Positions 1 through 6,963 of a stretch of 38,879 bases of DNA are shown one piece after another. The notes beneath the pieces are model-generated. The model was not told where the DNA came from and ran no database searches. It saw nothing but the letters and a program-made list of their open reading frames with translations. Origin of the DNA: a virus; IMG/VR virus record IMGVR_UViG_3300043398_000133, positions 1 through 38,879 of that record; one strand, 5' to 3'. Position 1 is the stretch's first letter. Every line of letters begins with the position of its first letter. The position numbers were made by a program, and so were the translations under genes.

Positions 1-345
1 ATGGCCACGCTGGGCGACAACGCCACGCTGGGCGACAACGCCACGCTGGGCGACGGGGCCACGCTGGGCAACATGGCCACGCTGGGCGACAACGCCACGC
101 TGGGCGACAACGCCACGCTGGGCGACGGGGCCACGCTGGGCAACATGGCCACGCTGGGCGACAACGCCACGCTGGGCGACAACGCCACGCTGGGCGACGG
201 GGCCACGCTGGGCAACATGGCCACGCTGGGCGACAACGCCACGCTGGGCGACAACGCCACGCTGGGCGACGACGCCACGCTGGGCAACTGGGCCACGCTG
301 GGCAACGAAGCCACGCTGGGCGACTGGGCCGCGCTGGGCAAACGA
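1..345 (+). repeat. 18-bp tandem repeat tract with a 72-bp higher-order period
   Basis: Nineteen in-frame copies of the 18-bp unit gccacgctgggcgacaac. The first four codons are invariant; only codons 5 (gac/aac) and 6 (aac, gac, ggg, gaa, tgg, atg) vary, apart from the last, degenerate unit. Bases 1-271 also follow a strict 72-bp period (four hexapeptides), so three identical 72-bp blocks lie back to back. Such nucleotide identity points to recent slippage or unequal recombination rather than protein-level selection alone. Confidence 0.95.
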
Positions 346-633
346 CTAACAGCCGAGGGCGTGAAAGTCCGCGCGCTCATGACGATGGCAAACGTGGATG
401 GCTCGGGTCGCCGTGTCCATATCTACGTGCACACCGAGGGCATCCTGATTCGTGCCGGATGCTTCAGGGGGACGATTGATGAGTTTTGCCAAAAGGCGGC
501 GCACGAGGGAAAAACACGGTATGCCCGCGTTATCCGTGCGACGGCAGAGGCACTTGCCCAAGACGCAGACGAAAAAGGCGACATGGGCGGCTGGGATGAA
601 CAAATTGAACAAACGGAAGGAAACACACCATGA
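1..633 (+). CDS. Hexapeptide-repeat (left-handed beta-helix) phage protein, 3' part
   Basis: This is the C-terminal part of a gene cut by the window edge; the first ATG is really the last codon of an ATLGNM repeat, not a start. From codon 2 there are 19 consecutive six-residue units (ATLGDN type, last one AALGKR). They fit the [LIV]-G-x-x-[STAV]-x hexapeptide rule of left-handed beta-helices, about six 18-residue coils. A non-repeat C-terminal domain of about 95 residues follows, with GCFRGTIDEF and a charged helical tail. From memory, phage repeat proteins often end in a GCF-x-GT-x-x-EF module. The 5' part is at the other end of the window (38438 onward). The stop overlaps the next start (ATGA). 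The molecular role is unknown; such folds serve as structural or binding scaffolds or as acyltransferases, and no acyltransferase catalytic site is evident. Confidence 0.8.
   Translation: MATLGDNATLGDNATLGDGATLGNMATLGDNATLGDNATLGDGATLGNMATLGDNATLGDNATLGDGATLGNMATLGDNATLGDNATLGDDATLGNWATLGNEATLGDWAALGKRLTAEGVKVRALMTMANVDGSGRRVHIYVHTEGILIRAGCFRGTIDEFCQKAAHEGKTRYARVIRATAEALAQDADEKGDMGGWDEQIEQTEGNTP
184..310 (+). repeat. 127-bp exact copy of the last 127 bases of the window
   Basis: Positions 184-310 are identical to 38753-38879, with the match ending one base upstream at 183/38752. The reading frame is the same in both. It lies inside the hexapeptide tract, so it may be a real repeat copy or the point at which an assembler could no longer resolve the tract. 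It does not coincide with position 1, so it is not a simple circular-contig overlap. Confidence 0.9.
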
Positions 634-1136
634 AGATGCACATTGGAACCAAGCAAGTGACCGCCATGCCCATGACCCGGCTGGCCTACAACGAATACCG
701 AGGCTGGACACTGCCCGCCGACGAGAACGGCGCAGATGAGGGCTACCTTGTCGAATACCTGGACGGCGGCAAGCCGAACCACCCCAGCCACGCCGGGTAC
801 ATCAGCTGGAGCCCGAAGGCCCAATTCGATGTGGCCTACCGGCCCACCACCGGCATGACGTTTGGCCTGGCTATCGAGGCACTGAAGGCGGGCAAGCGCG
901 TATCGCGCGCTGGTTGGAATGGCAAGGGCATGTGGCTGATTCTGATTCCCGGCACGCCGACCGCACAACTGCGGGATGGCACGCCTTACCGAACTGCAAC
1001 AGGCATGGAAAGCTGCGAAATTCTTCCGCACATTGACATGTGGACTGTGAATTCACAAGGCCGCCGCGCAATGCTGCCTGGATGGCTTGCCAGCCAAACC
1101 GACATGCTGGCCGACGACTGGCAGATTGTGGAGTGA
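630..1136 (+). CDS. Phage protein with N-terminal conserved domain and C-terminal DUF2829
   Basis: A 168-aa protein of two modules. Residues 1-74 match a module I recall from many phages (PMTRLAYNEYRGW, then PADENGADEGYLVEYLDGG, then YISWSPK); its function is unknown. Residues 76-168 look like DUF2829 (MTFGLAIEALKAGKRVSRAGW, ending in MLADDWQIVE), also of unknown function and common beside phage recombination and ssb genes. The ATG overlaps the stop of the repeat protein by 4 nt, implying translational coupling, and ssb starts 3 nt after the stop. No catalytic motif is visible. Confidence 0.85.
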   Translation: MKMHIGTKQVTAMPMTRLAYNEYRGWTLPADENGADEGYLVEYLDGGKPNHPSHAGYISWSPKAQFDVAYRPTTGMTFGLAIEALKAGKRVSRAGWNGKGMWLILIPGTPTAQLRDGTPYRTATGMESCEILPHIDMWTVNSQGRRAMLPGWLASQTDMLADDWQIVE

Positions 1137-1138
1137 CC

Positions 1139-1657
1139 ATGGCATCAGTGAACAAAGTCATCCTACTGGGCAACTGTGGCCGCGACCCTGAGCTGCGCTA
1201 CATGCCTGACGGCAAGGCAGCCACCAGCATCAGCATTGCCACCAGCACCAAGCGCAAGAACCGCGAAACCGGCGAGGTCACAGAGGACACCCAGTGGCAC
1301 CGGGTCCAGTTCTTTGACCGCCTTGCCGAGATCGTGGGCGAGTACGTGAAGAAGGGCAGCCCGGTTTACATCGAGGGCCGCCTGAAGTACGGCAAGTACA
1401 CCGACCGCGAAAGCGGGCAGGAAAAAAACACCTGCGACATTGTGGCGACCGAGCTGCAATTGCTTGGCGCGCGCGACCAGCAAGATGGGCAGCACCAAGC
1501 ACCGGCACAGCCACGCCAACAGCAACCCCAGGCACAGGGCGGATACCGAAGCAGCGCACCTCGCCAGGCTCCACAGAACCCGGTGCCACGCACACCAGCA
1601 CCGGCCCCTGGCGGTGGCAGTGGGTTTGATGACATGGACTCGGATATACCCTTTTAA
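1139..1657 (+). CDS. ssb: Single-stranded DNA-binding protein
   Basis: A 172-aa SSB. Residues 1-110 form the OB fold (VNKVILLGNCGRDPELRY, then WHRVQFFDRLAEI and YVKKGSPVYIEG). A flexible Gln/Pro/Gly-rich linker follows, and the acidic tip DDMDSDIPF recruits partner proteins. It would coat ssDNA during phage replication and the RecT-exonuclease recombination encoded upstream. The ATG at 1139 is preferred over an in-frame upstream start because it begins the conserved SSB N-terminus and follows GTGGAG at a suitable distance. A second, truncated SSB-like N-terminus lies at 38438. Confidence 0.97.
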   Translation: MASVNKVILLGNCGRDPELRYMPDGKAATSISIATSTKRKNRETGEVTEDTQWHRVQFFDRLAEIVGEYVKKGSPVYIEGRLKYGKYTDRESGQEKNTCDIVATELQLLGARDQQDGQHQAPAQPRQQQPQAQGGYRSSAPRQAPQNPVPRTPAPAPGGGSGFDDMDSDIPF

Positions 1658-1666
1658 GAGGTGGTC

Positions 1667-2098
1667 ATGTTTTGCAAGAAATGCAACGCAGAAAAAGTGG
1701 AGTCGGATTTCTACTCCAGCAACAAGACGCGCTGCAAAGAGTGCGTCAAGGCATCGGTCATCAAGCACCGTACCGAAAACATTGAGCGGTTCCGAGAGTA
1801 CGACCGGATGCGTGGATCAATGCCGCACCGGGTAGCAGCCCGCAAGGAGTATCAGAAAACCCCAGCTTTTGCAGAAAGCCATGAGGCCGCTGTGAAGCGA
1901 TGGCAGGCAAAACACCCAGAACGCAGAGCAGCCCAGCGCGCTGTTGGCAATGCGATGCGAGACGGGAAACTGCAAAAGCAGCCATGCTGGGCTTGCGGCG
2001 ACGAAGCGGAGGCGCACCACCCCGACTACAGCCGACCTTTGGACGTGGTTTGGCTTTGCAACCCTCACCACAGAGAAGTGCATGCCATGGCGGCATGA
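1667..2098 (+). CDS. Zinc-binding, HNH-like phage protein
   Basis: A 143-aa protein with two putative zinc sites. An N-terminal ribbon uses C3-x2-C6 and C23-x2-C26. A C-terminal cluster uses C107-x2-C110, HH at 117-118, C131, HH at 134-135 and H139 (AHHPDYSRPLDVVWLC). This resembles the compact HNH/zinc-ribbon modules found scattered in phages. It could be a nicking endonuclease or a DNA-binding protein; activity is not proven by the motif. The ATG at 1667 is chosen because AGGTGG precedes it; an in-frame GTG at 1661 would overlap that ribosome site. An intrinsic terminator follows the stop. Confidence 0.75.
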   Translation: MFCKKCNAEKVESDFYSSNKTRCKECVKASVIKHRTENIERFREYDRMRGSMPHRVAARKEYQKTPAFAESHEAAVKRWQAKHPERRAAQRAVGNAMRDGKLQKQPCWACGDEAEAHHPDYSRPLDVVWLCNPHHREVHAMAA

Positions 2099-2120
2099 CA
2101 GCCGCCCACCCCACACAACA

Positions 2121-2143
2121 GCCCGCCCAGCGCGGGCTTTTTT
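2121..2143 (+). terminator. Intrinsic terminator inside the early operon
   Basis: Stem GCCCGC (2121-2126) pairs with GCGGGC (2132-2137) across a 5-nt loop, followed directly by six T. It lies 23 nt after the HNH-like gene and only 10 nt before the next start codon, so the downstream genes need readthrough or antitermination. It is nearly identical in architecture to the terminator at 36905-36927. Confidence 0.85.
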
Positions 2144-2153
2144 ACGCCCAAAA

Positions 2154-2483
2154 ATGAGCCACCTACCTCGCATCTACGTGTCCGGGCCAATGACTGGCCT
2201 GCCGTACAACAACACCCAGGCATTCAACGCCGCCTATGTCGCCCTGCGCGAAGCTGGGTACACCGTTTTCAACCCAGTCAACAACGGGGTGCCCGAAAAC
2301 GCCCAGTGGACAACCCAAATGCGGGCCGACATTGCCGGGCTCATGGGTTGCCATGGCCTGTGCTACTTGCCAGGCTGGTCTGACAGCCGAGGCGCGAAGC
2401 TGGAAATCCAGATCGCCACCGAGCTTGAAATCACCTGCGCCCCATTGGAATTTTGGCTTGAGCACGCGAAGGCATCCACATGA
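2154..2483 (+). CDS. DUF4406 protein (nucleoside deoxyribosyltransferase-like fold)
   Basis: A 109-aa protein beginning SHLPRIYVSGPMTGLP, with FNPVNN, MRADIAGLMGC and LPGWSDSRGAKLE. This is the signature of DUF4406, related in fold to nucleoside 2-deoxyribosyltransferases; a nucleotide-metabolism role fits the dut gene nearby but is inferred. The ATG follows the T-run of an intrinsic terminator, and there is no Shine-Dalgarno sequence. The longer in-frame start at 1944 lies inside the previous gene and is rejected. Confidence 0.85.
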   Translation: MSHLPRIYVSGPMTGLPYNNTQAFNAAYVALREAGYTVFNPVNNGVPENAQWTTQMRADIAGLMGCHGLCYLPGWSDSRGAKLEIQIATELEITCAPLEFWLEHAKAST

Positions 2484-3469
2484 CCGCAAAAGACACGAAA
2501 CAGGGCACCGCTGGGGCGCGAGTGCTGGCCTACGTCAAGCGCAACCCAGGCCAAAACGCCGAGAGCATCTATGCTGGCATGAGCGGGATTGAGCGGCTGA
2601 CCATCATCCGCACGCTGGAGTACCTGAAATCAACCGGGGCAGTCAAGGCCGAGAAGCATGGCCGAGTGCTGCTGTGGTTCGTTGACGATGCGCAAAAGCA
2701 GGTCGAATCTGATGTTGCGACAAGCCCGACGCGAAACATCTGGACCACGTACACCCCACCCAAGGACGAAGTGGTGCGCCCTGGTGCGCTGGACCACGAA
2801 GAGGCGAAGAGCAGACGCGGCGACATGCTGGTGCCCCACCAGCCGCCCATCCCCATGTGCGTTGGCAAGCTGGCCAACACAGTCAGCCACACGGCGGCCA
2901 CGCTTGGGAGTGGTAAGCGAAAAGCCGAACCAAGGCCGGTAGCGAGGCGGAAGCAGGAGCGAAAGCCGCCGCCGAAGGCCGCGACCCAGCAGGTCAAGGC
3001 GTTCCAGCGGCTGCACGGGCCAGAAACGATTGAGCGGGTGATCGCACTGCGAAAAGCTGGGCTGAGCTACCCAGCCATCGGGGCGGAAACTGGCGTGTCC
3101 ATCTCGCAGGTGCAGCGCTGGTGCAAAGCCTCAGCAGGCAACCCGGACAACACACGGCTGATGCCGCGAGCAGCCCCACCAACGGCGGCCATCACGGAGG
3201 TCTGCCTGCTGATGGCCGAGCAGATTGACCCAGGCCTGCCAGCAGTGGTGCGCGAGGCGAAGCTGGGGCTGTCGCGTTGCCGCGTGCGCAAGTTGTCGCT
3301 TGGCCGGTATGGGCTGGACGGCCCGGCGCGGCAGGACATTGCCGCCGTGGTGGACATGCACGACCAGCTGCTTGAGCTTTGCACGCCGCTGCAGCTTTCA
3401 AACGCCATGAAGTCGGTCATTGCCCGCATCGACGCGGGCGAGACTTTTGAAGTATCCACCGCAGGATAA
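2480..3469 (+). CDS. Putative DNA-binding protein with two helix-turn-helix regions
   Basis: A 329-aa protein. Residues about 8-70 look like a winged helix (VLAYVKRNPGQNAESIYAG, then LEYLKSTGAVKAEK). A basic Pro-rich linker follows. Residues about 180-215 form a resolvase-type HTH (RVIALRKAGLSYPAIG, then GVSISQVQRWCK). The C-terminal 110 residues are unrecognised and helical. Its start overlaps the DUF4406 stop by 4 nt. It is likely a phage regulator; no target site was identified. Confidence 0.7.
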   Translation: MTAKDTKQGTAGARVLAYVKRNPGQNAESIYAGMSGIERLTIIRTLEYLKSTGAVKAEKHGRVLLWFVDDAQKQVESDVATSPTRNIWTTYTPPKDEVVRPGALDHEEAKSRRGDMLVPHQPPIPMCVGKLANTVSHTAATLGSGKRKAEPRPVARRKQERKPPPKAATQQVKAFQRLHGPETIERVIALRKAGLSYPAIGAETGVSISQVQRWCKASAGNPDNTRLMPRAAPPTAAITEVCLLMAEQIDPGLPAVVREAKLGLSRCRVRKLSLGRYGLDGPARQDIAAVVDMHDQLLELCTPLQLSNAMKSVIARIDAGETFEVSTAG

Positions 3470-3526
3470 ATGCGGATACATGAGCAACCAACACAACACC
3501 AGCAAGCGCTGGATGGGGAAAACACC

Positions 3527-3988
3527 ATGAAACTGAGAATCTGCAAATTGCACCCTGACGCCCAGGTGCCCAAGTACCAAACCGACGGCGCTGCGTGCTT
3601 TGACTTGCACGCGGCCATGGTCAACGGTGCGGCCAGCATTGGCGACGTGGTTTACCCCGGCCACCCGGTGTTGTGCGACACGGGCCTGGCGTTTGAAGTG
3701 CCGCCCGGCTACATGCTGCAAATCCGCAGCCGGTCGGGCCTGGCCATCAAACACGGCATCGAGGCCTTCCACGGCACGATTGACAGCGACTACCGGGGGT
3801 CTGTGCAGGTGCTGCTGACGTGCCCACACCTGGACGATGACACCCCACCGGTGAAGATCAACCCAGGCGACCGCATTGCCCAGGCGTGCCTGGTGGCCGT
3901 GCCCAGGGTGGAGTTTGTCGTGGCCGAACAGCTTGGGCTGACTGAGCGAGGCGGCGGGGGCTTTGGCTCGACTGGGGTTGCGGCATGA
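3527..3988 (+). CDS. dut: dUTP diphosphatase (dUTPase)
   Basis: A 153-aa trimeric-type dUTPase that hydrolyses dUTP to dUMP and PPi, keeping uracil out of phage DNA. All five motifs are present in order: DGAACFDLHA (20-29), RSRSGLA (67-73), GTIDSDYRG (83-91, with the catalytic Asp), GDRIAQA (114-120) and the glycine-rich arm RGGGGFGSTG (141-150). The ATG at 3527 follows a GGGG-rich ribosome site. An in-frame ATG at 3470 would add 19 residues absent from typical dUTPases. Confidence 0.97.
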   Translation: MKLRICKLHPDAQVPKYQTDGAACFDLHAAMVNGAASIGDVVYPGHPVLCDTGLAFEVPPGYMLQIRSRSGLAIKHGIEAFHGTIDSDYRGSVQVLLTCPHLDDDTPPVKINPGDRIAQACLVAVPRVEFVVAEQLGLTERGGGGFGSTGVAA

Positions 3989-4143
3989 CCCCACAACAAA
4001 TGCTGCAAATCATGCGCACCCTGTCTGCCCTTGAAAGCTGGTCGTGGGCAGTGAAAGAGCCCATCCCGTCATGGATGGCTGAGCAGGTTGGCGAGAGTGT
4101 TGCGATGCTTGAAAAAGCGATTTTGGAAGGGGTGAAGGAATGA
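3985..4143 (+). CDS. Small phage protein, 52 aa, unknown function
   Basis: The ORF begins MTPQQMLQIMRTLSALESW and ends MLEKAILEGVKE. It is predicted helical. The start overlaps the dut stop by 4 nt (ATGA) and the stop overlaps the next start, the usual packing of real small phage genes. It is too short for motif assignment. Confidence 0.65.
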   Translation: MTPQQMLQIMRTLSALESWSWAVKEPIPSWMAEQVGESVAMLEKAILEGVKE

Positions 4144-4247
4144 CCCAAGCAGACATAGACAACATAGATTGCAACCAGATTTGGTATGTGTTTCGATTGG
4201 CAATCCTTGTGCCTAAAGCTAAACGCAACAAGGAGACCTCAAAATGA
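4140..4247 (+). CDS. Very small ORF, 35 aa
   Basis: Starts MTQADIDNIDCNQIWYVF and ends KRNKETSK. It is linked by 4-nt overlaps to both neighbours, and its 3' end carries AAGGAG, the ribosome site of the next gene. It may be a genuine coupling peptide or only a leader for the next gene. The codons are less GC-rich than in the neighbours. Confidence 0.4.
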   Translation: MTQADIDNIDCNQIWYVFRLAILVPKAKRNKETSK

Positions 4248-4543
4248 GCGCCGCACAACACGCATGCGACCACTGCCCGGAAGCAGAAAAGCGAAGGGCC
4301 GCACAAATTGAAAACGAGGCGCTGAAGGAGCGGCTGGCCCGCGCTGGTCTGGAGCAGCACCGCGCCGTGCAGGCCGCTGTGCTGGCTGAGCGTGAGGCGT
4401 GCGCGGTGGTGTGCGATGCCGAGGCTGCCGGGGCGCTGGACAACTGGCGCGGCGACGTGCCGTCAAACCAGCCGTTCTGGAATGGTGCTGAGCAGCTTGT
4501 CTCGGGTTGCGCCGCCGCCATCCGCGACCGAGGTGCCGCATGA
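4244..4543 (+). CDS. Small coiled-coil phage protein, 99 aa
   Basis: Residues 12-55 are a charged heptad-like helix (EAEKRRAAQIENEALKERL) followed by AVLAEREACAVVCDAEAAG, a module I recall from many phage accessory proteins. The C-terminus is GCAAAIRDRGAA. Cys at 8 and 11 (CDHC) could bind metal. A strong AAGGAG lies 8 nt upstream. Function unknown. Confidence 0.7.
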   Translation: MSAAQHACDHCPEAEKRRAAQIENEALKERLARAGLEQHRAVQAAVLAEREACAVVCDAEAAGALDNWRGDVPSNQPFWNGAEQLVSGCAAAIRDRGAA

Positions 4544-4707
4544 CCACAAAACTCATCACATTGGTCCTGAGCGCAGAGCACTTGCACACCACCCGAAAAG
4601 CGCTGGTGAAGCAGTTGCAACGGGCAAAAGAAAAAAAAGACGAACCAGAAGCACAGCGGGCCAAGGCCTTGCTGGATTTGATTGATTTGAAGCTGGAGAT
4701 GGCATGA
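4540..4707 (+). CDS. Small helical phage protein, 55 aa
   Basis: MTTKLITLVLSAEHLH followed by a Lys/Glu-rich helix. It starts at an ATGA overlap with the preceding gene and ends in an ATGA overlap with the next. Function unknown. Confidence 0.6.
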   Translation: MTTKLITLVLSAEHLHTTRKALVKQLQRAKEKKDEPEAQRAKALLDLIDLKLEMA

Positions 4708-5069
4708 GCGCACAACACACACCGGGGCGGCTTCGCTACGACTACAAGCCGGGATACTGCGGCGAACTGCTGGCACAAAACAACTCAATCTGTTCATTCA
4801 ACAACGAACCATCGAAAGACAACGCCCGCCGCTTGGTGGCTTGCTGGAATGCTTGCGCCGGTCTGCCTACCTAGAAGCTGGAGATTGCACCAGTTTTCGA
4901 CGTGGACATGGAGGCCAAGCGGCACCTGGAATCTGTTGAGGCCCAACGCGACGAACTGCTGGCCGCTTTGAAGCACATCGAAGGCGTTGCAATGGCTGAT
5001 GAATGCCGAGACTTACCCGGCATTGTGAAAACGGCCCGCGCAGCAATTCAGAAAGCGGAGGGGAAATGA
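4704..5069 (+). pseudogene. Conserved small phage gene interrupted by an in-frame TAG at 4872-4874
   Basis: Translation from 4704 gives 56 residues (MSAQHTPGRLRYDYK, ending NARRLVACWNACAGLPT) and stops at TAG. The same frame continues at once (KLEIAPVFDVDMEAKRHLES, then ALKHIEGVAMADECRDLPG) for 64 more codons to TGA at 5067, which overlaps the next start by 4 nt. From memory, the NARRLVACWNACAG module is normally followed by a downstream helical part, so a single nonsense change seems to have split one 121-residue protein. Alternatives are amber suppression in the host, or two separate products; no good ribosome site precedes an ATG just after the TAG. Confidence 0.65.
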
Positions 5070-5386
5070 GCAAAACCGAAAAACTCGCCCTGCTTGCTGA
5101 ATGGGCAGACGAAATCCAGAAGGCAGAAGCCGTCATTGCCCCCATATCCGAAGTGCTGGGGCTGTCGGTGGAGTGCCCAATCCACACCGCGATGTGGGCT
5201 CTGCAAGCGGCCTACACCAAGGCCGTGGGCAAGCTGGTGGGCGACCCCGCCGAATGGCTGAGCTGGTACGCCCACGAAAACGACTTCGGGCGCAAGGCGT
5301 ATGAGGCTGGCCTGACGGGCGACATGCGGCCCATCAAAGACGTGGACGATTTGTTGTGGGTGATGGAGGTGGAAGGTGGCAAGTAA
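5066..5386 (+). CDS. Phage protein of unknown function, 106 aa
   Basis: Starts MSKTEKLALLAEWADEIQ and includes ECPIHTAMWALQAAYTKAVG and WLSWYAHENDFGRKAYEAG. It is soluble and mostly helical. GGAGGGG lies just upstream of the ATG at 5066, preferred over the in-frame ATG at 5003, which falls inside the previous frame. Its 3' end overlaps the next gene. No motif is recognised. Confidence 0.7.
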   Translation: MSKTEKLALLAEWADEIQKAEAVIAPISEVLGLSVECPIHTAMWALQAAYTKAVGKLVGDPAEWLSWYAHENDFGRKAYEAGLTGDMRPIKDVDDLLWVMEVEGGK

Positions 5387-5834
5387 ACCCGACAAGGTGG
5401 CAAGCGCCACTTACCACCTTCATTTGAATGAAGCCCAAGCGCGTGCCATTAGCCACGCTTGCGAGGTGCTGGCCAGGCTGGGCATGGGCCAGCTCCGAGA
5501 TGCGCTGGAGTGCCTGCCGCTTAAAGAGTACGCGCCCGATGGTTTTTTTGATGACATTGAAGGCATCGCCCACATACTCAACAAGCACACCACCCTACAC
5601 CATGGCCCGGGACGTTACCACGGCATAAGCAGCGCCGAAACCAGCCCCGAAAGCAAAACAGCGTGGGACGTGTACCAAGTCATTCGCCACAGGCTGGCGT
5701 GGGATGCGGCCCAGGCCAAAGGGCACCCCGGCGAGGGAGAAGCACCGCCGCCAGCGTGGTCTGTGATTTACGACCAACCGCACAAGACAAGTGCCGAGCC
5801 ACTGGCCCGGATTGAAAAGTGCGGAGAATCATAA
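5376..5834 (+). CDS. Phage protein of unknown function, 152 aa, last gene of the rightward operon
   Basis: Starts at GTG 5376 behind GGAGGTGG, overlapping the previous stop by 11 nt. Residues 12-50 (YHLHLNEAQARAISHACEVLARLGMGQL) resemble small helical phage proteins; the rest (FFDDIEGIAHILNKHTTL, then AWDVYQVIRHRLAWD) is unassigned. It converges with the lysis cassette, ending 12 nt before the end of Rz. No intrinsic terminator is visible between the two operons. Confidence 0.65.
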   Translation: MASKPDKVASATYHLHLNEAQARAISHACEVLARLGMGQLRDALECLPLKEYAPDGFFDDIEGIAHILNKHTTLHHGPGRYHGISSAETSPESKTAWDVYQVIRHRLAWDAAQAKGHPGEGEAPPPAWSVIYDQPHKTSAEPLARIEKCGES

Positions 5835-5846
5835 TCAGACGTTGCG

Positions 5847-6308
5847 CTAAGGCTTCGCTGAAGGCCACGCCTCCAGCAGCATCAGTGTGTCGGCTGCGTG
5901 CCCATCAGCCGCTTTTGCCATGTCCGTAATAGCTCCTGCGCACTGAGCGAATAGCTCACGGGCGGGGTCTGTGTGGACACCTGGGGAGGATTGTGGATTG
6001 CTGGGCACGCACACGGGGGCGGTGTTTGCGATTGTGTCGCGCAGCCTACCAAGAGCATCACGGGCACCAGCAGCATCATTGGCCAGCGCTGTTTGACGGG
6101 CGGCGTGTTGCTTGGCTGCTTTGTCGGCTTGCGCTTGGAGTTTGATGGTGTCTGCATATGCCTTCTCCATTGCCCTGGCTTGGGCGGTTGCATATTCGGT
6201 TTTCAGTTGGGAAATCTGTGCGTCCATGCGCCAGCCCTGAACTTGCCAAGCCCCGGCAAACGCGATGGCGGCGCTGGCAATACCTGTGAATGCATAGGTG
6301 TAGATCAC
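5847..6308 (-). CDS. Rz: i-spanin (Rz-like)
   Basis: A 153-aa type II membrane protein. The N-terminal transmembrane helix (about residues 5-24, FTGIASAAIAFAGAW) is followed by a long periplasmic coiled coil (QISQLKTEYATAQARAMEKA, then ADKAAKQHAARQTA), the standard Rz layout. It would pair with Rz1 across the periplasm and fuse the membranes at the end of lysis, which implies a Gram-negative host. It starts at GTG in a GTGA overlap with the upstream gene. The Rz1 frame is nested inside it. Confidence 0.9.
   Translation of the reverse strand: MIYTYAFTGIASAAIAFAGAWQVQGWRMDAQISQLKTEYATAQARAMEKAYADTIKLQAQADKAAKQHAARQTALANDAAGARDALGRLRDTIANTAPVCVPSNPQSSPGVHTDPARELFAQCAGAITDMAKAADGHAADTLMLLEAWPSAKP
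5882..6193 (-). CDS. Rz1: o-spanin lipoprotein (Rz1-like), nested in Rz
   Basis: Read in another frame wholly within Rz. It carries a lipobox MLLVGC, Cys51 of the longest frame, giving a mature lipoprotein of about 53 residues rich in Pro (TPPPCACPAIHNPPQ). This is the classic Rz1 arrangement. The true start is uncertain: the ATG at 6193, the ATG at 6157 or the ATG pair at 6079 would all give an N-region plus hydrophobic stretch. It acts in the outer membrane inner leaflet as partner of Rz. Confidence 0.85.
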   Translation of the reverse strand: MQPPKPGQWRRHMQTPSNSKRKPTKQPSNTPPVKQRWPMMLLVPVMLLVGCATQSQTPPPCACPAIHNPPQVSTQTPPVSYSLSAQELLRTWQKRLMGTQPTH

Positions 6309-6502
6309 CGCATCACCCCACGAATAATTGAGTCGTCCGCATCAGGCAGCGGGATTTCCTCCAGCCCTTTCAGCTCCTGCAGCGCATCGGCGTGCTGCTC
6401 TTTTGCGGTGCGGGTTCGCATGCGCATGTAGGCTGCATCGGTGGTCTTGCGCACATACTCGCGGCGGGCCAGCTCAATACGTCCGCGCTTCCAGTCGTTC
6501 AT
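6305..6502 (-). CDS. Small phage protein between endolysin and spanin, 65 aa
   Basis: Starts MNDWKRGRIELARREYVRKT and ends LPDADDSIIRGVMR. It is highly charged and helical, with no membrane segment, so it is not a holin. It is coupled by 4-nt overlaps to both neighbours in the lysis cassette. Function unknown. Confidence 0.7.
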   Translation of the reverse strand: MNDWKRGRIELARREYVRKTTDAAYMRMRTRTAKEQHADALQELKGLEEIPLPDADDSIIRGVMR

Positions 6503-6963
6503 GCCAGCTCCACAATCCCAGGCTTCACGCCTGAATCGGTGATCGTCAAAATCCGGTTGATCGGCTTATCCACTGGGTCGATGGACAGGTGCACCCACTG
6601 CTTGCCAGCCACGCCCTCAAGCAGCAACTGCCCCACCCCAAGCGTGCTGACGTGTGGCGCAATCGCTGAAGCCACTTGGTACGCATTGCCGAACCTGGGG
6701 GCCACAATGTCAGCAGCCATTCCCTTGAGGTGGTCAGAACTGGTGCGGCCACCCACAGCCTTGTTCACGGCAGGACTGCGGTACGCACTGGCGACAGTGA
6801 TCGGAACACCAAGCAAGGCCCGCACACGCTCCAGCATTTCGGCCAGCTTGGTCAACTGGTAAAGCGCCGGCCCATCTGGCACGTTGCGCAGGCCAAGGCG
6901 GGCTGCCGTTGTGCTGGACGTCAGCTCAGCAAAGGTGAAATGCTCGCTCAATTTGTCAGACAT
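6499..6963 (-). CDS. Endolysin, peptidase M15 family
   Basis: A 154-aa D-Ala-D-Ala-type zinc peptidase that cleaves peptidoglycan cross-links. Zinc and catalytic residues are visible in SDHLKGMAADI (His78, Asp85) and QWVHLSID (His125). The surrounding ITVASAYRSPAVNKAVGG is typical of phage M15 endolysins. There is no signal peptide or SAR helix, so export needs a holin. It is preceded by two membrane-protein genes and followed by the spanin pair. Confidence 0.92.
   Translation of the reverse strand: MSDKLSEHFTFAELTSSTTAARLGLRNVPDGPALYQLTKLAEMLERVRALLGVPITVASAYRSPAVNKAVGGRTSSDHLKGMAADIVAPRFGNAYQVASAIAPHVSTLGVGQLLLEGVAGKQWVHLSIDPVDKPINRILTITDSGVKPGIVELA

Noticed and set aside
1-345. CRISPR array or pentapeptide-repeat protein
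   Set aside because: Units are contiguous 18-mers without spacers, so this is not CRISPR. The period is six residues, fitting hexapeptide beta-helices, not the five of pentapeptide proteins.
1-633. Diversity-generating retroelement acting on the repeat gene
   Set aside because: No reverse transcriptase or template repeat was found, and variation is not concentrated at adenines of a variable region.
4872-4874. Phage-wide recoding of TAG
   Set aside because: Only one internal TAG was noticed and TAG ends another gene normally (31574-31576); no suppressor tRNA was recognised.
5835-5846. Bidirectional terminator between the convergent operons
   Set aside because: Only an imperfect GGCTTC/GAAGGCC hairpin inside Rz is present and no T-run follows.
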